Below are positions 1 through 9,714 of a stretch of DNA of 64,000 nucleotides, in pieces (positions within the stretch are counted from its first letter, which is position 1; each line of letters begins with the position of its first letter). Source of the DNA: UBA1764 sp045642565 (lineage in GTDB: Bacteria; Bacillota; Clostridia; Peptostreptococcales; Anaerovoracaceae); contig JAZUJE010000002.1 in assembly GCA_045642565.1 (NCBI GenBank), positions 62,001 to 126,000 on the forward strand. The letters are read 5' to 3'. The notes below the pieces were generated by a model, which was not told where the DNA came from, did not search any database, and saw nothing but the letters and a program-made list of their open reading frames with translations. The position numbers were made by a program, and so were the translations under genes.

Positions 1-500
1 AAATCGTCAAGAGGTACTCCTACGATAATTCTAGAAGGATAAAGGTTATCATATAAAGCTTTCCCTTCTCTTAAAAATTCAGGGCTAAACAAAATATTAT
101 CGCACTGATACTTTTGTCTCATTGACTCAGTATAACCAACGGGAACAGTGGATTTAATAACAATTACAGCATTATGATTAACAGCGATAACCTGTTCAAT
201 TACAGCTTCAATAGAAGAAGTGTCAAAGCAATCTTGCTCTGTATCATAATTCGTTGGCGTAGCTATAATAACTATTTCAGCATCCTTATATGCCATTGAG
301 TATTCAGTTGTAGCAACCAAATTTAAGTCTTTCTTTAATAGAAACTCTTTGATTTCTTCATCCGCAATTAGGCATTTTTTATTATTAAGTGCATTAACCT
401 TTTCTTTATCTATATCTACAGCTACAACCCTATTATGTTGGGATAGCAACACTGCCATTGAAAGACCAACATATCCTAAACCCGCAATTGCAATTTTCAT
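1..500 (-). CDS. ugd: UDP-glucose 6-dehydrogenase, N-terminal 166 residues (runs off left edge)
   Basis: Oxidises UDP-glucose to UDP-glucuronic acid for surface polysaccharide. The visible part starts MKIAIAGLGYVGLS, the NAD-binding Rossmann motif, and continues to the family signature FSPEFLREGKALYDNLYPSR, which is typical of short (about 390 residue) Ugd proteins of the Klebsiella/streptococcal type. The start is ATG at 498-500, with AAGGAG upstream on the minus strand. The catalytic Cys would lie beyond the window edge, so activity cannot be judged. It is the last visible gene of the polysaccharide locus, 38 bases downstream of a GT4 gene, and is distinct from the second nucleotide-sugar dehydrogenase at 6.7-8.0 kb. 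Confidence 0.93.
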   Translation of the reverse strand, partial: MKIAIAGLGYVGLSMAVLLSQHNRVVAVDIDKEKVNALNNKKCLIADEEIKEFLLKKDLNLVATTEYSMAYKDAEIVIIATPTNYDTEQDCFDTSSIEAVIEQVIAVNHNAVIVIKSTVPVGYTESMRQKYQCDNILFSPEFLREGKALYDNLYPSRIIVGVPLDD

Positions 501-538
501 TTAAAATGCTCCTTTTTTTCGAAAAATGCTCCTAACTA

Positions 539-1630
539 TCATATCAAATAATATTTTTGCAAAAATTCAACAGTATCAACATAATTATATCCAGCCATTT
601 TAACTTTATCAGCTGCATTATTATCTCTGCTGTTTGATAGTGAAAAAAGCATCTCATCTGCCCAAACTTGAGGATTATCTATTGGAAGATATTTTATTGT
701 TTCCAACACTTTAGTGCTATAAGGAACTCCAGTTGAAACTAAGCAAGGGAGTCCATTTGTTTGAGCCTCTATTGCTACAGTTCCAAACCCCTCGAAAAGT
801 GATGGTAAAACAAATGCATCCATTGCATTATACCAAATATTAACATCATCTTTTCTTCCAAGAAAAATAATTCTATCTTTTAGGCCACACTCTTTACTGT
901 AATTAACAATCTTCTCATATTCTGGGCCATCCCCTATTAACATTAGCTTTAGTCTACTTTCTTTTTCAGTGGCAATACGGAAAGAATCAATTAAAAATAT
1001 TAAGTTCTTCTGAGTAGAAAATCTACCAATATATCCAACCACCTTAGCTTCATCTAAACATAATTCCTTTCTCAAGTAGTCTCTTTCCTCTTGTGAAAAT
1101 ATGAAATTCTCTAATACAATTCCATTTTTAATTATTTTAGCCTTCTTGTTTTTACCAAAAGCCCATTCTCCAGCTTCTTCAGAACAAGCAAAATAATCAG
1201 TTGCTAACGGAATAGCTAATTTAGAAAGAAACTTGCTGATTAGTATATGTTTGTCCCCAGGGTTTAAACTTGTAGTTCTTGAATGTAATATGCGTTTTTT
1301 TATACCAAGTTTTTTCCCTAACAACATTGGGAAAAAGCCATATGCAAGTGAATGTGAATGAATAACATCATAATTGCCGGAAATAATAATTTTTCTCATC
1401 GCTGAAAAATGTTTTTTCCATGTCCTTACACCAAGTGGCGGTATCGAATATACCTTTGCCCCTAAACTTTCCAATTTGTCCACGAGCGGATTACTTTCGT
1501 CTGGCGTTACTTTAACAACATCAAAATGAACAAGACTTTTATCCATCCTTGAATACCAGTCAACAAGTCGTGACTCTATTCCGCCATATTTAAAGCCAGG
1601 AGCTATATGCAAAACTTTACATTTTTCCAT
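539..1630 (-). CDS. GT4-family glycosyltransferase
   Basis: A 363-residue GT-B fold glycosyltransferase that should add one sugar to the lipid-linked repeat unit on the cytoplasmic face of the membrane. The N-terminal half has the acceptor-side motif GGIES near residues 16-20. The C-terminal half has IGDGPEYE (about 233-240) and the E-x7-E motif EGFGTVAIE (Glu280 and Glu288), the retaining GT4 nucleotide-sugar site. It resembles EpsF/CapJ-type enzymes, but donor and acceptor cannot be read from sequence. It overlaps the end of the upstream GT8 gene by 14 bases, suggesting translational coupling. Confidence 0.9.
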   Translation of the reverse strand: MEKCKVLHIAPGFKYGGIESRLVDWYSRMDKSLVHFDVVKVTPDESNPLVDKLESLGAKVYSIPPLGVRTWKKHFSAMRKIIISGNYDVIHSHSLAYGFFPMLLGKKLGIKKRILHSRTTSLNPGDKHILISKFLSKLAIPLATDYFACSEEAGEWAFGKNKKAKIIKNGIVLENFIFSQEERDYLRKELCLDEAKVVGYIGRFSTQKNLIFLIDSFRIATEKESRLKLMLIGDGPEYEKIVNYSKECGLKDRIIFLGRKDDVNIWYNAMDAFVLPSLFEGFGTVAIEAQTNGLPCLVSTGVPYSTKVLETIKYLPIDNPQVWADEMLFSLSNSRDNNAADKVKMAGYNYVDTVEFLQKYYLI

Positions 1631-2447
1631 GAATTTTTCTTAAATAATACTTATATTTTCTAATTGCATATCTTACTTCTAAGGAAGGAAGATGATTAAA
1701 ATACCTTATTGAACGAATATATGTCTTTATCCAAAACCAAATAGAACGATGCCATGGCTTATGCGGCCCAGTGTAATGAAGAATCGCTATTTGATTCTCC
1801 TCCCCATGTTGGTTTATAAAATAGCCACTATCTATATAATCTTCAATAGACCCCCAAAAAATATTGTACTTATTAGGTAAATGCCTTTGCGGTTCATCAG
1901 GCCACTTATCATAGAATGCATTAAACACATTTTGATCTCCACACGGAGCATCGTTCGCTTTATATTGTTCAACAATAAACGGAATTGTTCTTTTTAAGCC
2001 CTCATACTCCATCACATTTGGCTCTAATACCATTAATCCAGAATTAAACGAAAAACGCTCTTGCGAATCAATAAACTTAGGCATTTTACCTTTTGACATT
2101 ACTGCACTCATATGAGGCCAATTAAACAAGTCGTCTATATTTTCAATCACCATCATATCTGCATCAATCCATACGATTTTTTCGTAGTCAGTTAAAGATA
2201 GTATGGCTAATTTTTGAAAAGTTGTATCCCATCGGTGACCGTTGTTTACTTTAATAAGTGGAAGTTTGATAATTTTTATTCCAAAATCCTTAATGCGTTC
2301 ACGCCCGGCATTAGTTACCTCATCAGTTATAAAGCAACAGAACTCAATAGTACTATCTACTGAGCAATCTTGCAAAGAAGAAAACATAACTAATAAACCG
2401 TCTATAAAACTATCACTGGTTATCCCACTAACATATGCCCTTTTCAT
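1617..2447 (-). CDS. GT8-family glycosyltransferase
   Basis: A 276-residue GT-A fold transferase of the glycogenin/LgtC type (GT8). It shows the metal-binding DxD motif in VWIDADMMVIENIDDLF, the PCGDQNVFN segment and the C-terminal HYTGPHKPW motif that closes over UDP-sugar in GT8 enzymes. The open frame extends upstream to a TTG at 2459, but GAGGG lies six bases before the ATG at 2447, so the product is taken to begin MKRAYVSG. It follows the polymerase gene by eight bases and probably adds a galactose- or glucose-type residue to the repeat unit. Confidence 0.9.
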   Translation of the reverse strand: MKRAYVSGITSDSFIDGLLVMFSSLQDCSVDSTIEFCCFITDEVTNAGRERIKDFGIKIIKLPLIKVNNGHRWDTTFQKLAILSLTDYEKIVWIDADMMVIENIDDLFNWPHMSAVMSKGKMPKFIDSQERFSFNSGLMVLEPNVMEYEGLKRTIPFIVEQYKANDAPCGDQNVFNAFYDKWPDEPQRHLPNKYNIFWGSIEDYIDSGYFINQHGEENQIAILHYTGPHKPWHRSIWFWIKTYIRSIRYFNHLPSLEVRYAIRKYKYYLRKIHGKM

Positions 2448-2455
2448 AAAAGCCC

Positions 2456-3724
2456 TCAATTTCGTCTAACTTTAAATTTAATTCTCCAATTATTGAATGC
2501 AAGTAGCACTATGCATAAAGGTGCAATTTTCTCTCTATGCCTTAATGCTGTCCCTGCATTTGCTGTGCCCCATGCAAAAACGAAAATAACGCAAAAGGCT
2601 ACAATAAGAAGCAAAGTTATTTGTAACCTCCGTGAAGATTCTATCTCATTACTTCTCAATGTTTTTAAAGAATAGTAAATTGCAAAGAAATAAAACAGTG
2701 AACTAAATACGAAAGCGATAACATCATTTATCCCTCTCCAGCTCCATGGCAATGGAGAGAAAAGGAAAAAGAAAATTCGCGGGATTGTATAAATAATCAT
2801 ACTGCCAATCGAACTACTATCTCCAACATACTCGGCATATGAAGTCTCTCCTAAAGTACTCTGATTCGCTATTTCAGACAACGAAGAAGTCCCTGTCATC
2901 TTCTGAAAGAACACATCTCCATAATTTAAATATAAAAAAACCAATGAAAAAGCAAGAATCACGCCAATCACTACATTTGAAGGCTTAATAGTAATTTTTT
3001 CTGTACGTCTATCATATAAAAATCTGCACAGTATTTCTCCAACGGCAACGCCAATCGCTCCACTGTGAAATATTGATGCAGCTAATATTGCTAATAATGC
3101 TAATAAAAAATTAGTTTCAGCTTTTTTAGTAATCCATCTTACAAAAAATAGAACCGAAATTGCAATAAACATCGATACTATTGATTCGCGTAGTAAAATG
3201 CAGTTCATACAAACATAGTTTGGAAGTAAAGCCATTACCCACAAAGCTGTTTTTCTATTTTTTTGATTTATGTTTAATAGTTCTAATGCATCGCAAATTG
3301 CAAACATTGCTAAAATTGACATTAAAACATTAGCATATTGCGCGCCCATTCTCGAAATTCCAAAAAAGCGGAAGAAATACCCTACCAAAACAGGATATGA
3401 TATCTCGTTATAGTTAAACCCAAAAGCAACCATTTCCATTGTTCTATAAAAGCCTTCTGAATCGGCTCCACTTTGAGGAATATAAACTATTCCTTTAAGA
3501 TAAATATCTACAAGAAGAATTACTATTCTAACTATATATGCAAACAAAAATATAGACATATATTTTCGCTTTTGAGACTTTGATAAATCAATCAATATGC
3601 ATAACAAATTGACTGCAATAAAACATAATGGGAAAATGTTAGGTATGTAAACCACACCACCATTTGCTGAATTGTAAAAAGCCAATATACATAATTCAAT
3701 TATTAATGAAATTGAAGTAATCAT
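2456..3724 (-). CDS. Wzy/EpsG-like polysaccharide polymerase
   Basis: A 422-residue integral membrane protein with about ten to eleven hydrophobic segments and short charged loops. This layout, the low similarity to anything recognisable and the position among glycosyltransferases fit a Wzy or EpsG-type polymerase that joins lipid-linked repeat units outside the membrane. Segments such as YVCMNCILLRESIVSMFIA and SPLPWSWRGI resemble those seen in EpsG-like proteins. The start overlaps the preceding GT4 stop by four bases (ATGA type). No Wzx flippase is visible in the window; it may lie beyond position 1. Confidence 0.75.
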   Translation of the reverse strand: MITSISLIIELCILAFYNSANGGVVYIPNIFPLCFIAVNLLCILIDLSKSQKRKYMSIFLFAYIVRIVILLVDIYLKGIVYIPQSGADSEGFYRTMEMVAFGFNYNEISYPVLVGYFFRFFGISRMGAQYANVLMSILAMFAICDALELLNINQKNRKTALWVMALLPNYVCMNCILLRESIVSMFIAISVLFFVRWITKKAETNFLLALLAILAASIFHSGAIGVAVGEILCRFLYDRRTEKITIKPSNVVIGVILAFSLVFLYLNYGDVFFQKMTGTSSLSEIANQSTLGETSYAEYVGDSSSIGSMIIYTIPRIFFFLFSPLPWSWRGINDVIAFVFSSLFYFFAIYYSLKTLRSNEIESSRRLQITLLLIVAFCVIFVFAWGTANAGTALRHREKIAPLCIVLLAFNNWRIKFKVRRN

Positions 3725-4812
3725 TTAATTAATGAATAATAAAAGTCTTCGAGCCACTGTGCAGTCTGATGAATATCATAACCAGCATCAATAATTTTTT
3801 GTGTCATGTCTACATGTGTACAATCGCATTTGCAGATTTCATCAGCCCATTTTGAAGGATTCCCGAGAGGTAAAAAATAACATCTATCTGTTACTGCAGC
3901 TTCCCTTGGAACTTGATCGCTACAGAAACACTGCAAGCCTGCAGCTTGCGCCTCTATAGCAGCCATCCCAAGCCCTTCAGATTTTGAAGGAAACACAAAA
4001 ATATCCATTGCTTGTAAAAGATCCGCAACATCATTTCTCATACCCGCAAAAATCACATTAGATTGAAGCCCTATTGAGCAAACATATTGTTCTATTTCTT
4101 TTTTCATTGGACCATCGCCAATCCATAGCAAACGAGCTGTATTACATTTATCCAAAACTGCTTGATAGATATCTACTATTCCATATGGATTTTTAATATT
4201 TTTAATAGTTCCAACAGCTCCGATGACGAAGGAATCTGTCAACCCATATTCTTTTCGAATTCTTTCGCGAGCGATTTGATTAAATGAGAATTCTTTTACA
4301 TCTATCGCATTATTTAAAACAATAAATGCTTTGTTTGGGAAAAGCCAATTACCGGCATCAGTGCTACAAGCCAGACAATAATCGGCTTCACGTTCAACAA
4401 GATGCTCTATATACCATCTACCACGTTCTTTAAACCTATGCGGCTTAGGCTCAACTGCATGAGAATGTCCAATCGTTATTGCTCCAAGCTTTTTTGCAAC
4501 GTGAAAATATATAGCTGATATTGTAAAATAATGTCCATGAATAATCTTATATTCGGGATGCTTCGACAGAAAGTTTTTCCACCACTTTACATATTGAAAA
4601 TGATTATAGATTTTGTATCTTGGAGCAGAATAAATCTTGCCACCCAAAGATTTAATCTCATCTTCGTATGCGCCACCATCTTTAGTATGTTTAACAAAAT
4701 CAAACTGAACCTTAGCTCTATCTATATGACGATAAAGGTTCATACACATTGTCTCTGCTCCCCCGCGGTCGAGTGTTGAAAATACACATAGAACTCTAAT
4801 AGGTTCATTCAT
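3721..4812 (-). CDS. GT4-family glycosyltransferase, EpsF-like
   Basis: A 363-residue GT-B transferase. Visible motifs are the N-terminal STLDRGGAE turn (about 12-20), IGDGPMKKE (about 231-239) and the E-x7-E pair in EGLGMAAIE (Glu279 and Glu287). Length and motifs match EpsF-type glycosyltransferases of Firmicute exopolysaccharide loci. It overlaps its upstream ATP-grasp neighbour and its downstream polymerase by four bases each, so the three are probably translated together. Sugar specificity is unknown. Confidence 0.9.
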   Translation of the reverse strand: MNEPIRVLCVFSTLDRGGAETMCMNLYRHIDRAKVQFDFVKHTKDGGAYEDEIKSLGGKIYSAPRYKIYNHFQYVKWWKNFLSKHPEYKIIHGHYFTISAIYFHVAKKLGAITIGHSHAVEPKPHRFKERGRWYIEHLVEREADYCLACSTDAGNWLFPNKAFIVLNNAIDVKEFSFNQIARERIRKEYGLTDSFVIGAVGTIKNIKNPYGIVDIYQAVLDKCNTARLLWIGDGPMKKEIEQYVCSIGLQSNVIFAGMRNDVADLLQAMDIFVFPSKSEGLGMAAIEAQAAGLQCFCSDQVPREAAVTDRCYFLPLGNPSKWADEICKCDCTHVDMTQKIIDAGYDIHQTAQWLEDFYYSLIK

Positions 4813-5711
4813 AGTTTAATCCACTCTCCCAGCTTTCGCTCCCATTCTTCTGGGGACAGTCTAACTACACCACCATTGTCATAAAAAGTATATTCACCAA
4901 AATAAACTTTCCCTTCGTATTCGTACAAATCAATGCGAACATGTTTAATTCCAAAAGACAGTTTTGTAGCTATCTCTTTCATTTCTTCAAAACACATTGG
5001 CTTTTGTGGGGGAATATCCGAGTACGAATGAAACGCTTTAATAGGCTGCCAGTTAAAATTCATATCAAAAAAATCTTCTCTATAATCGCCACCACGCCCC
5101 GAACAAATATACATCAATTTTGGTTCTCCATTAAAACAAAGAAACTTATAATCATTTATTCTTTTTATGTCATCAATTTTCATATATCGTTCCGCAAAGA
5201 TATATGCATCGACCTTTTTGTATGGATATTCTCTCCCTGCGAAAAATGGGTTTGAACTTACAGCATGATTGAAATGTTTCTTTAATTCTTTTATATCTTT
5301 TTCTGTTAACGCAGATTTATCTTTAATAATTCTATAACTACCAGAATCATGATTGCACTTTAGCACGAATTCATTAGGTAGCTTGTTAAAATCAATATCT
5401 TCAAACCGTTTCCAATAACCTAACAATGGGAATGAATAACCATCCCCAATTCTCTCTTTTACAATATCTCTAACGGCAATTTTATCAACAAATTGAGTAT
5501 ATTCGGGATGTCTATCATACAATTTGAGCCAATTTAATTTATCACAAAATCCCACAGGATTCTCAAGATTTAACTTCTTTCCAGTCCTCATGCGGTACAC
5601 AAATTTAAGATAGGTCTTATCTGGAAGCCAGCTAAAACTTTTCATAGCCATAGATCTAAGTTTGTGATTCGGGTCTATTCTATTAAAATTAATTTTGTTT
5701 AGATTAATCAT
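4809..5711 (-). CDS. TupA-like ATP-grasp protein
   Basis: A 300-residue protein of the TupA-like ATP-grasp family (often annotated as 'glycosyltransferase' in capsule clusters). Recognisable segments are NPVGFCDKLNWLKLYDR, the ATP-binding strand VLKCNHDSGSYRIIKDK, and the C-terminal HVRIDLYEYEGKVYFGE with acidic metal ligands. TupA proteins are thought to ligate an amino-acid-like or acyl substrate to uronic-acid polymers, as in teichuronopeptide synthesis. Here that suggests attachment of a carboxylate or amine to a uronic acid in the glycan, which is inference. The start ATG abuts the epimerase stop (TAAATG). Confidence 0.85.
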   Translation of the reverse strand: MINLNKINFNRIDPNHKLRSMAMKSFSWLPDKTYLKFVYRMRTGKKLNLENPVGFCDKLNWLKLYDRHPEYTQFVDKIAVRDIVKERIGDGYSFPLLGYWKRFEDIDFNKLPNEFVLKCNHDSGSYRIIKDKSALTEKDIKELKKHFNHAVSSNPFFAGREYPYKKVDAYIFAERYMKIDDIKRINDYKFLCFNGEPKLMYICSGRGGDYREDFFDMNFNWQPIKAFHSYSDIPPQKPMCFEEMKEIATKLSFGIKHVRIDLYEYEGKVYFGEYTFYDNGGVVRLSPEEWERKLGEWIKL

Positions 5712-6686
5712 TTACAAATTATGTTTATACCACTCAATTGCCTCTTCTATCCCCTTTTGGAAGCTCCAATCAGGGTTATATCCAAGCAATTCTTTTGCTT
5801 TATTTATATCTGCATTGCTATGCTTAATGTCACCGGCTCTGTCAGGCCCAAATATTGGTTCAATATCTACGCCTAAAGCCTTTGTTAATGCATAGTAAAT
5901 GTCTATTAAATATTCTCTGCCTCCATAAGCAATATTAAAAGCTTTTCCATCTGCTTCTTTTGGCGCTAAACATGCTTTTAAGTTTGCTTCTATCACATTT
6001 TCTATATATGTAAAATCACGGCTTTGTTTTCCATCGCCATTGATTGTTGGTCTTTCGTTATTAAGTAACTGCTTTAAGAATTTAGGTATAACAGCTGCAT
6101 ATGCTCCATCTGGGTCTTGGCGTCTTCCAAAAACATTAAAGTATCTAAGGCCAACAGTAGAAAGCCCATAGTGCATAGTATACTGTTTAGCCCATTCTTC
6201 ATCGCAGCGCTTTGTTAGCGCATATGGGGATAATAGATTACCTTCAATGCCTTCTTTCTTTGGAAGATTTGGCTCATCCCCGTATACAGAAGAGCTCGAT
6301 GCGTATACAAACTTTTTAACATGGTTCTGTCTTGCAGCCTCGAGCATATTTAGTGTACCTTGGATATTATTAGCACAGTAATATAATGGATTTTCTATGC
6401 TTCTTGGAACACTTCCCCATGCTGCTTCATGAAGAACATAGTCTACGCCTTCGCAAGTCTTCATGCAAGTGTCCAAATCTTTAACATCGCCTTTTATAAA
6501 GCTGTAGTTTGGGGTATCTTTAAAAAGGTCAACATTAGATTGTTTTCCTGTAGATAAATCGTCCAAACACTTTACTTTATATCCAAGTTTTAATATAGCT
6601 TCACAAAGGTTTGAACCAATAAAGCCGGCACCACCTGTCACGAGAAAGACTGTATCTTTATCAAATTGTAAATCTCGATATCCCAT
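5712..6686 (-). CDS. wbpP: UDP-N-acetylglucosamine(uronate) C4-epimerase, WbpP/TviC-like
   Basis: A 324-residue short-chain epimerase. The Rossmann motif TGGAGFIGSNLCE is near residue 18, the catalytic YxxxK is in SPYALTKRCDEE, and the signatures GSVPRSIENP and GLRYFNVFGRRQDPDGAY are characteristic of WbpP/TviC rather than GalE. This family interconverts UDP-GlcNAc and UDP-GalNAc, or their uronic acids. With the C6 dehydrogenase immediately upstream (TAATG overlap) it forms the classic two-gene route UDP-GlcNAc to UDP-GlcNAcA to UDP-GalNAcA. The family placement is firm; the exact substrate is inferred from the pairing. Confidence 0.9.
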   Translation of the reverse strand: MGYRDLQFDKDTVFLVTGGAGFIGSNLCEAILKLGYKVKCLDDLSTGKQSNVDLFKDTPNYSFIKGDVKDLDTCMKTCEGVDYVLHEAAWGSVPRSIENPLYYCANNIQGTLNMLEAARQNHVKKFVYASSSSVYGDEPNLPKKEGIEGNLLSPYALTKRCDEEWAKQYTMHYGLSTVGLRYFNVFGRRQDPDGAYAAVIPKFLKQLLNNERPTINGDGKQSRDFTYIENVIEANLKACLAPKEADGKAFNIAYGGREYLIDIYYALTKALGVDIEPIFGPDRAGDIKHSNADINKAKELLGYNPDWSFQKGIEEAIEWYKHNL

Positions 6687-8023
6687 TACAATCTCCAGTA
6701 TTTATATCCTTTAGTTTTAAGCTCTGTTTTGTTTCTAATGCCTTTTACATCTACAATCAGCTTTTTATTGTTATCAATATTCTTGAAAAGTTTGTCTAAA
6801 TCATCACTATCCATTGCCCTAAACTCTTTATGAGCCACGGCAATAATTAAGCAATCTAAGTTGCTTAGCATATCTTTTGATACCAAATCAATATCATAGA
6901 ATTTCTTTGTATCAGAAATATCGGCAACAGGGTCGTATACTAATGGCTTAATACCATATTCATTAAGTTCGGTAATTATGTCATTTACCTTGCTGTTTCT
7001 TACATCAGGGCAATCTTCTTTAAAAGTAATACCCAGGCATCCTACTTTAGCTGTTTTTACATCTATTCCAAGATCTATAAGCTGTTTAACAGTTTGCTCT
7101 GCAATATATTTACCCATGCCATCATTAATCTTTCTTCCCGAAAGAATAACCTGGCTGTTATACCCCACTTGTTCCGCTTTATATGTAAGATAATATGGGT
7201 CTATGCCAATGCAATGGCCGCCAACAAGTCCCGGTTTAAAGTTTAAGAAATTCCACTTTGTACCTGCAGCTTCAAGAACCTCGAGCGTATCAATACCCAT
7301 TTTATTAAAAATGATAGAAAGCTCATTCATAAAAGCGATATTAATATCTCTTTGGCTGTTTTCTATAACTTTTGCAGCCTCCGCGACCTTAATAGAAGAA
7401 GCTTTATATACGCCGGCCTTAACAACTATGCTGTACACATTTGCAATCTCTTCAAGAGATTCATTATCCATACCGGATACAATTTTCTTAATATTAGGTA
7501 ATCTATGTTCTTTATCGCCCGGGTTAATTCTTTCAGGGCTATAACCAATCTTAAAATCTATACCACATTTAAGCCCTGATTCTTTTTCAAGAATAGGAAT
7601 GCATATATCTTCTGTAACACCGGGATATACTGTCGATTCATATACAACAATAGACCCTTTACTTAAATTTCTGCCAACAATCTCACTGGCCGATGTTACA
7701 GGGCTAAGATCTGGTTTATTATCTTTATCAACAGGTGTAGGAACAGCAACAATAATAAAGCTGGCTTCTTTTAATTTTGTTTCATCAGAAGTCCATTCAA
7801 CTTTAGAAAGTTTTATTACATCATTTCCAGCTTCTCCTGTTGGGTCTATACCATTTTTGTATGCTTGTACTTTTGCATTATTAACATCAAAGCCAATAAC
7901 ATCTACATACTTTGCAAATTCAATTGCGATTGGCATACCGACATAGCCAAGCCCTACGAGTGCAAGTTTTTTCTTATGAATTACCAATTGATCTGAAATA
8001 TACATTACTTTTATATTATGCAT
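6686..8023 (-). CDS. wbpA: UDP-N-acetyl-glucosamine C6 dehydrogenase, WbpA/TviB-like
   Basis: A 445-residue nucleotide-sugar dehydrogenase of the WecC/WbpA/TviB branch. It shows the NAD motif GLGYVGMPIA, ESTVYPGVTE, the Lys/Asn helix VAEAAKVIENSQRDINIAFMNE and the catalytic Cys in GGHCIGIDPYYLTYKA. These enzymes make the C6 carboxylate in two NAD-dependent steps. Together with the WbpP-like epimerase it should yield UDP-GalNAcA. The first 17 residues precede the Rossmann strand and no clear ribosome site marks the first ATG; a second ATG lies at 8005, so the true start is uncertain. Confidence 0.92.
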   Translation of the reverse strand: MHNIKVMYISDQLVIHKKKLALVGLGYVGMPIAIEFAKYVDVIGFDVNNAKVQAYKNGIDPTGEAGNDVIKLSKVEWTSDETKLKEASFIIVAVPTPVDKDNKPDLSPVTSASEIVGRNLSKGSIVVYESTVYPGVTEDICIPILEKESGLKCGIDFKIGYSPERINPGDKEHRLPNIKKIVSGMDNESLEEIANVYSIVVKAGVYKASSIKVAEAAKVIENSQRDINIAFMNELSIIFNKMGIDTLEVLEAAGTKWNFLNFKPGLVGGHCIGIDPYYLTYKAEQVGYNSQVILSGRKINDGMGKYIAEQTVKQLIDLGIDVKTAKVGCLGITFKEDCPDVRNSKVNDIITELNEYGIKPLVYDPVADISDTKKFYDIDLVSKDMLSNLDCLIIAVAHKEFRAMDSDDLDKLFKNIDNNKKLIVDVKGIRNKTELKTKGYKYWRL

Positions 8024-8067
8024 AGTATTTATCTGCTCGCTTTAAACTTCAGTAGCCATTAACTAGC

Positions 8068-8592
8068 TTATTTCTTTACTAATATAAGTGCACCATTTGG
8101 GTCAAACACATATCTATGAAATCTATCTACCGAAATGCTTTCAGAGAGGATAAACCCATTTTTTAATACTCTCCGTATACTTGCATTATTGCTTTTACTT
8201 ATAACAGCGTAAACATTATGATAATTACTTTCATATTTTGACAATACGATATTAGATATACGGACAGCTACGCCTTGCCCCCGAAATTCTGGTATTGTAT
8301 ATGATGGGCCTTCTATCAAATCATTTTTGCTTGTAAAAGGATATATAAACAATCCCCCTGTTGAAAATGTAATTGAGCCTTTTACTACATCACAAATATC
8401 TGTAATAATATATACTCTATACCCATGTATCAACATTAAGAGAAATCTACAATATTGTCGCCAAGTCATATTTCGCATATCACCAGATTTTGGATACAAC
8501 CTATAGATTTTAGGCTTAAATAAATACAATTTTTCCGAATCAAGTGTCTCAAGAAAAATGCACTTATCACATGTCAACAGTTTACTACTCAT
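8068..8592 (-). CDS. GNAT-family acyltransferase in glycan cluster
   Basis: A 174-residue protein with a weak N-terminal half and a recognisable GNAT core: the acyl-CoA pyrophosphate loop in IPEFRGQGVAVRISN (about 102-116) and the SNNASIRRVLKNGF helix (about 139-152) of N-acetyltransferases. It probably acylates an amino-sugar or a precursor for the neighbouring polysaccharide pathway. It overlaps the downstream end of the preceding GT4 gene by eight bases. No substrate can be assigned from sequence. Confidence 0.75.
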   Translation of the reverse strand: MSSKLLTCDKCIFLETLDSEKLYLFKPKIYRLYPKSGDMRNMTWRQYCRFLLMLIHGYRVYIITDICDVVKGSITFSTGGLFIYPFTSKNDLIEGPSYTIPEFRGQGVAVRISNIVLSKYESNYHNVYAVISKSNNASIRRVLKNGFILSESISVDRFHRYVFDPNGALILVKK

Positions 8593-9712
8593 AACACATA
8601 TATTCTTTATTAAAAAAAATTTTTAGAAGCGAACAATTCACTTTTTTTATATCATATTTTTCTCTGCAATACTGGATACTGTTATTACCCATCTTTTCAC
8701 AAAGCTCTGGATAATTTATAAACATTTCCATTTTGTCTACCAATGAGCCGATATCTTTTACAGGAACAAGATAGCCATTAAAACCATCTTTTACCGTTTC
8801 GCGGCATCCGTTAGTATCTGTGGTAATAATAGGCCTACCGCAAGCCATAGCTTCTAATACTGTTCTTGGAGTTCCCTCTCGATATGAAGGCAGTACATAT
8901 ACACTGCATTTATCGTAATATGGCCTCACATCTGAAGTCTCTTCAAAGCGCTCAACTATTTCCTCTTTAATAAACGGCTCGATATATTCTTTGGGAATAG
9001 CATCTTGCATATTATTTTCGTATTTGCCAAGTAAATAAAATTTTACATTATGATGCTTTTGTTTTACTATTTTTGCTGCTTGCAAATATTCTCTTACGCC
9101 TTTGCTCTTTAGAAGTCTTGAAAGCATAAAGAATGAAATCTCTTTTGGCATTTCAAGAGGCTTAAAATATTCCATATTTACGCCAGATCCATTTACAACA
9201 TGGCATTTATCTTTTTTTACAAGTTTTCTTGAAACAAATTCATTTAAATCGTCTTTATTTTGGAATATAACATTTTCAGCTTTATTAAAAGCAAATTTAT
9301 AAAGAATCTTTACAATGGTGCCTATTATCTTAGCTTTAGTTGTTTTAGCAGTAAGAGCATAGCCTCCGCCGGTTACTAAACAATTTATATGTTTAATTCC
9401 AAGCTTTGATGCTGCAATGCTCCCATATACGATTGGTTTAATCGTATATCCAAGAACATAATCAGGTTGTTCTTGCTTCATTAATTTTTTTAGAGCTCTG
9501 CAATACTTTAAATCACTGATGATACTGGTACCGTTTTTCTCCATAGGTATTTCAACAAAACGGCAACCTAAAGCTTCTATCTTATCAACATCTGTCTTAT
9601 CAGGGCCTGTTACAACAACTTCGTATCCGCGAGAAATAATTTCTTTGATTAAATCTCCACGAAAGTTATATACTGTTCTATTTTTGGGTGAAATTAGCAA
9701 AAATTTATTCAT
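8585..9712 (-). CDS. GT4-family glycosyltransferase, PglA/WbpU-like
   Basis: A 375-residue GT-B transferase. Features include VYNFRGDLIKEIISRGYEV at the N-terminus, the central VNGSGVNMEYF that marks PglA/WbtD/WbpU-like enzymes, and the E-x7-E motif EGTPRTVLE. PglA relatives transfer N-acetylgalactosamine or an acidic aminosugar onto the first sugar-diphospho-undecaprenol. Given the PglC-like initiator a few genes upstream, this is a good candidate for the second sugar of the repeat unit. Donor identity is inference. Confidence 0.88.
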   Translation of the reverse strand: MNKFLLISPKNRTVYNFRGDLIKEIISRGYEVVVTGPDKTDVDKIEALGCRFVEIPMEKNGTSIISDLKYCRALKKLMKQEQPDYVLGYTIKPIVYGSIAASKLGIKHINCLVTGGGYALTAKTTKAKIIGTIVKILYKFAFNKAENVIFQNKDDLNEFVSRKLVKKDKCHVVNGSGVNMEYFKPLEMPKEISFFMLSRLLKSKGVREYLQAAKIVKQKHHNVKFYLLGKYENNMQDAIPKEYIEPFIKEEIVERFEETSDVRPYYDKCSVYVLPSYREGTPRTVLEAMACGRPIITTDTNGCRETVKDGFNGYLVPVKDIGSLVDKMEMFINYPELCEKMGNNSIQYCREKYDIKKVNCSLLKIFFNKEYMCYE

Positions 9713-9714
9713 TC

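Noticed and set aside
6686..8023. Possibility that the second nucleotide-sugar dehydrogenase duplicates Ugd
   Set aside because: The two differ in length class and motifs: the one at 6.7-8.0 kb has the WbpA/TviB signatures and is coupled to a WbpP-like epimerase.
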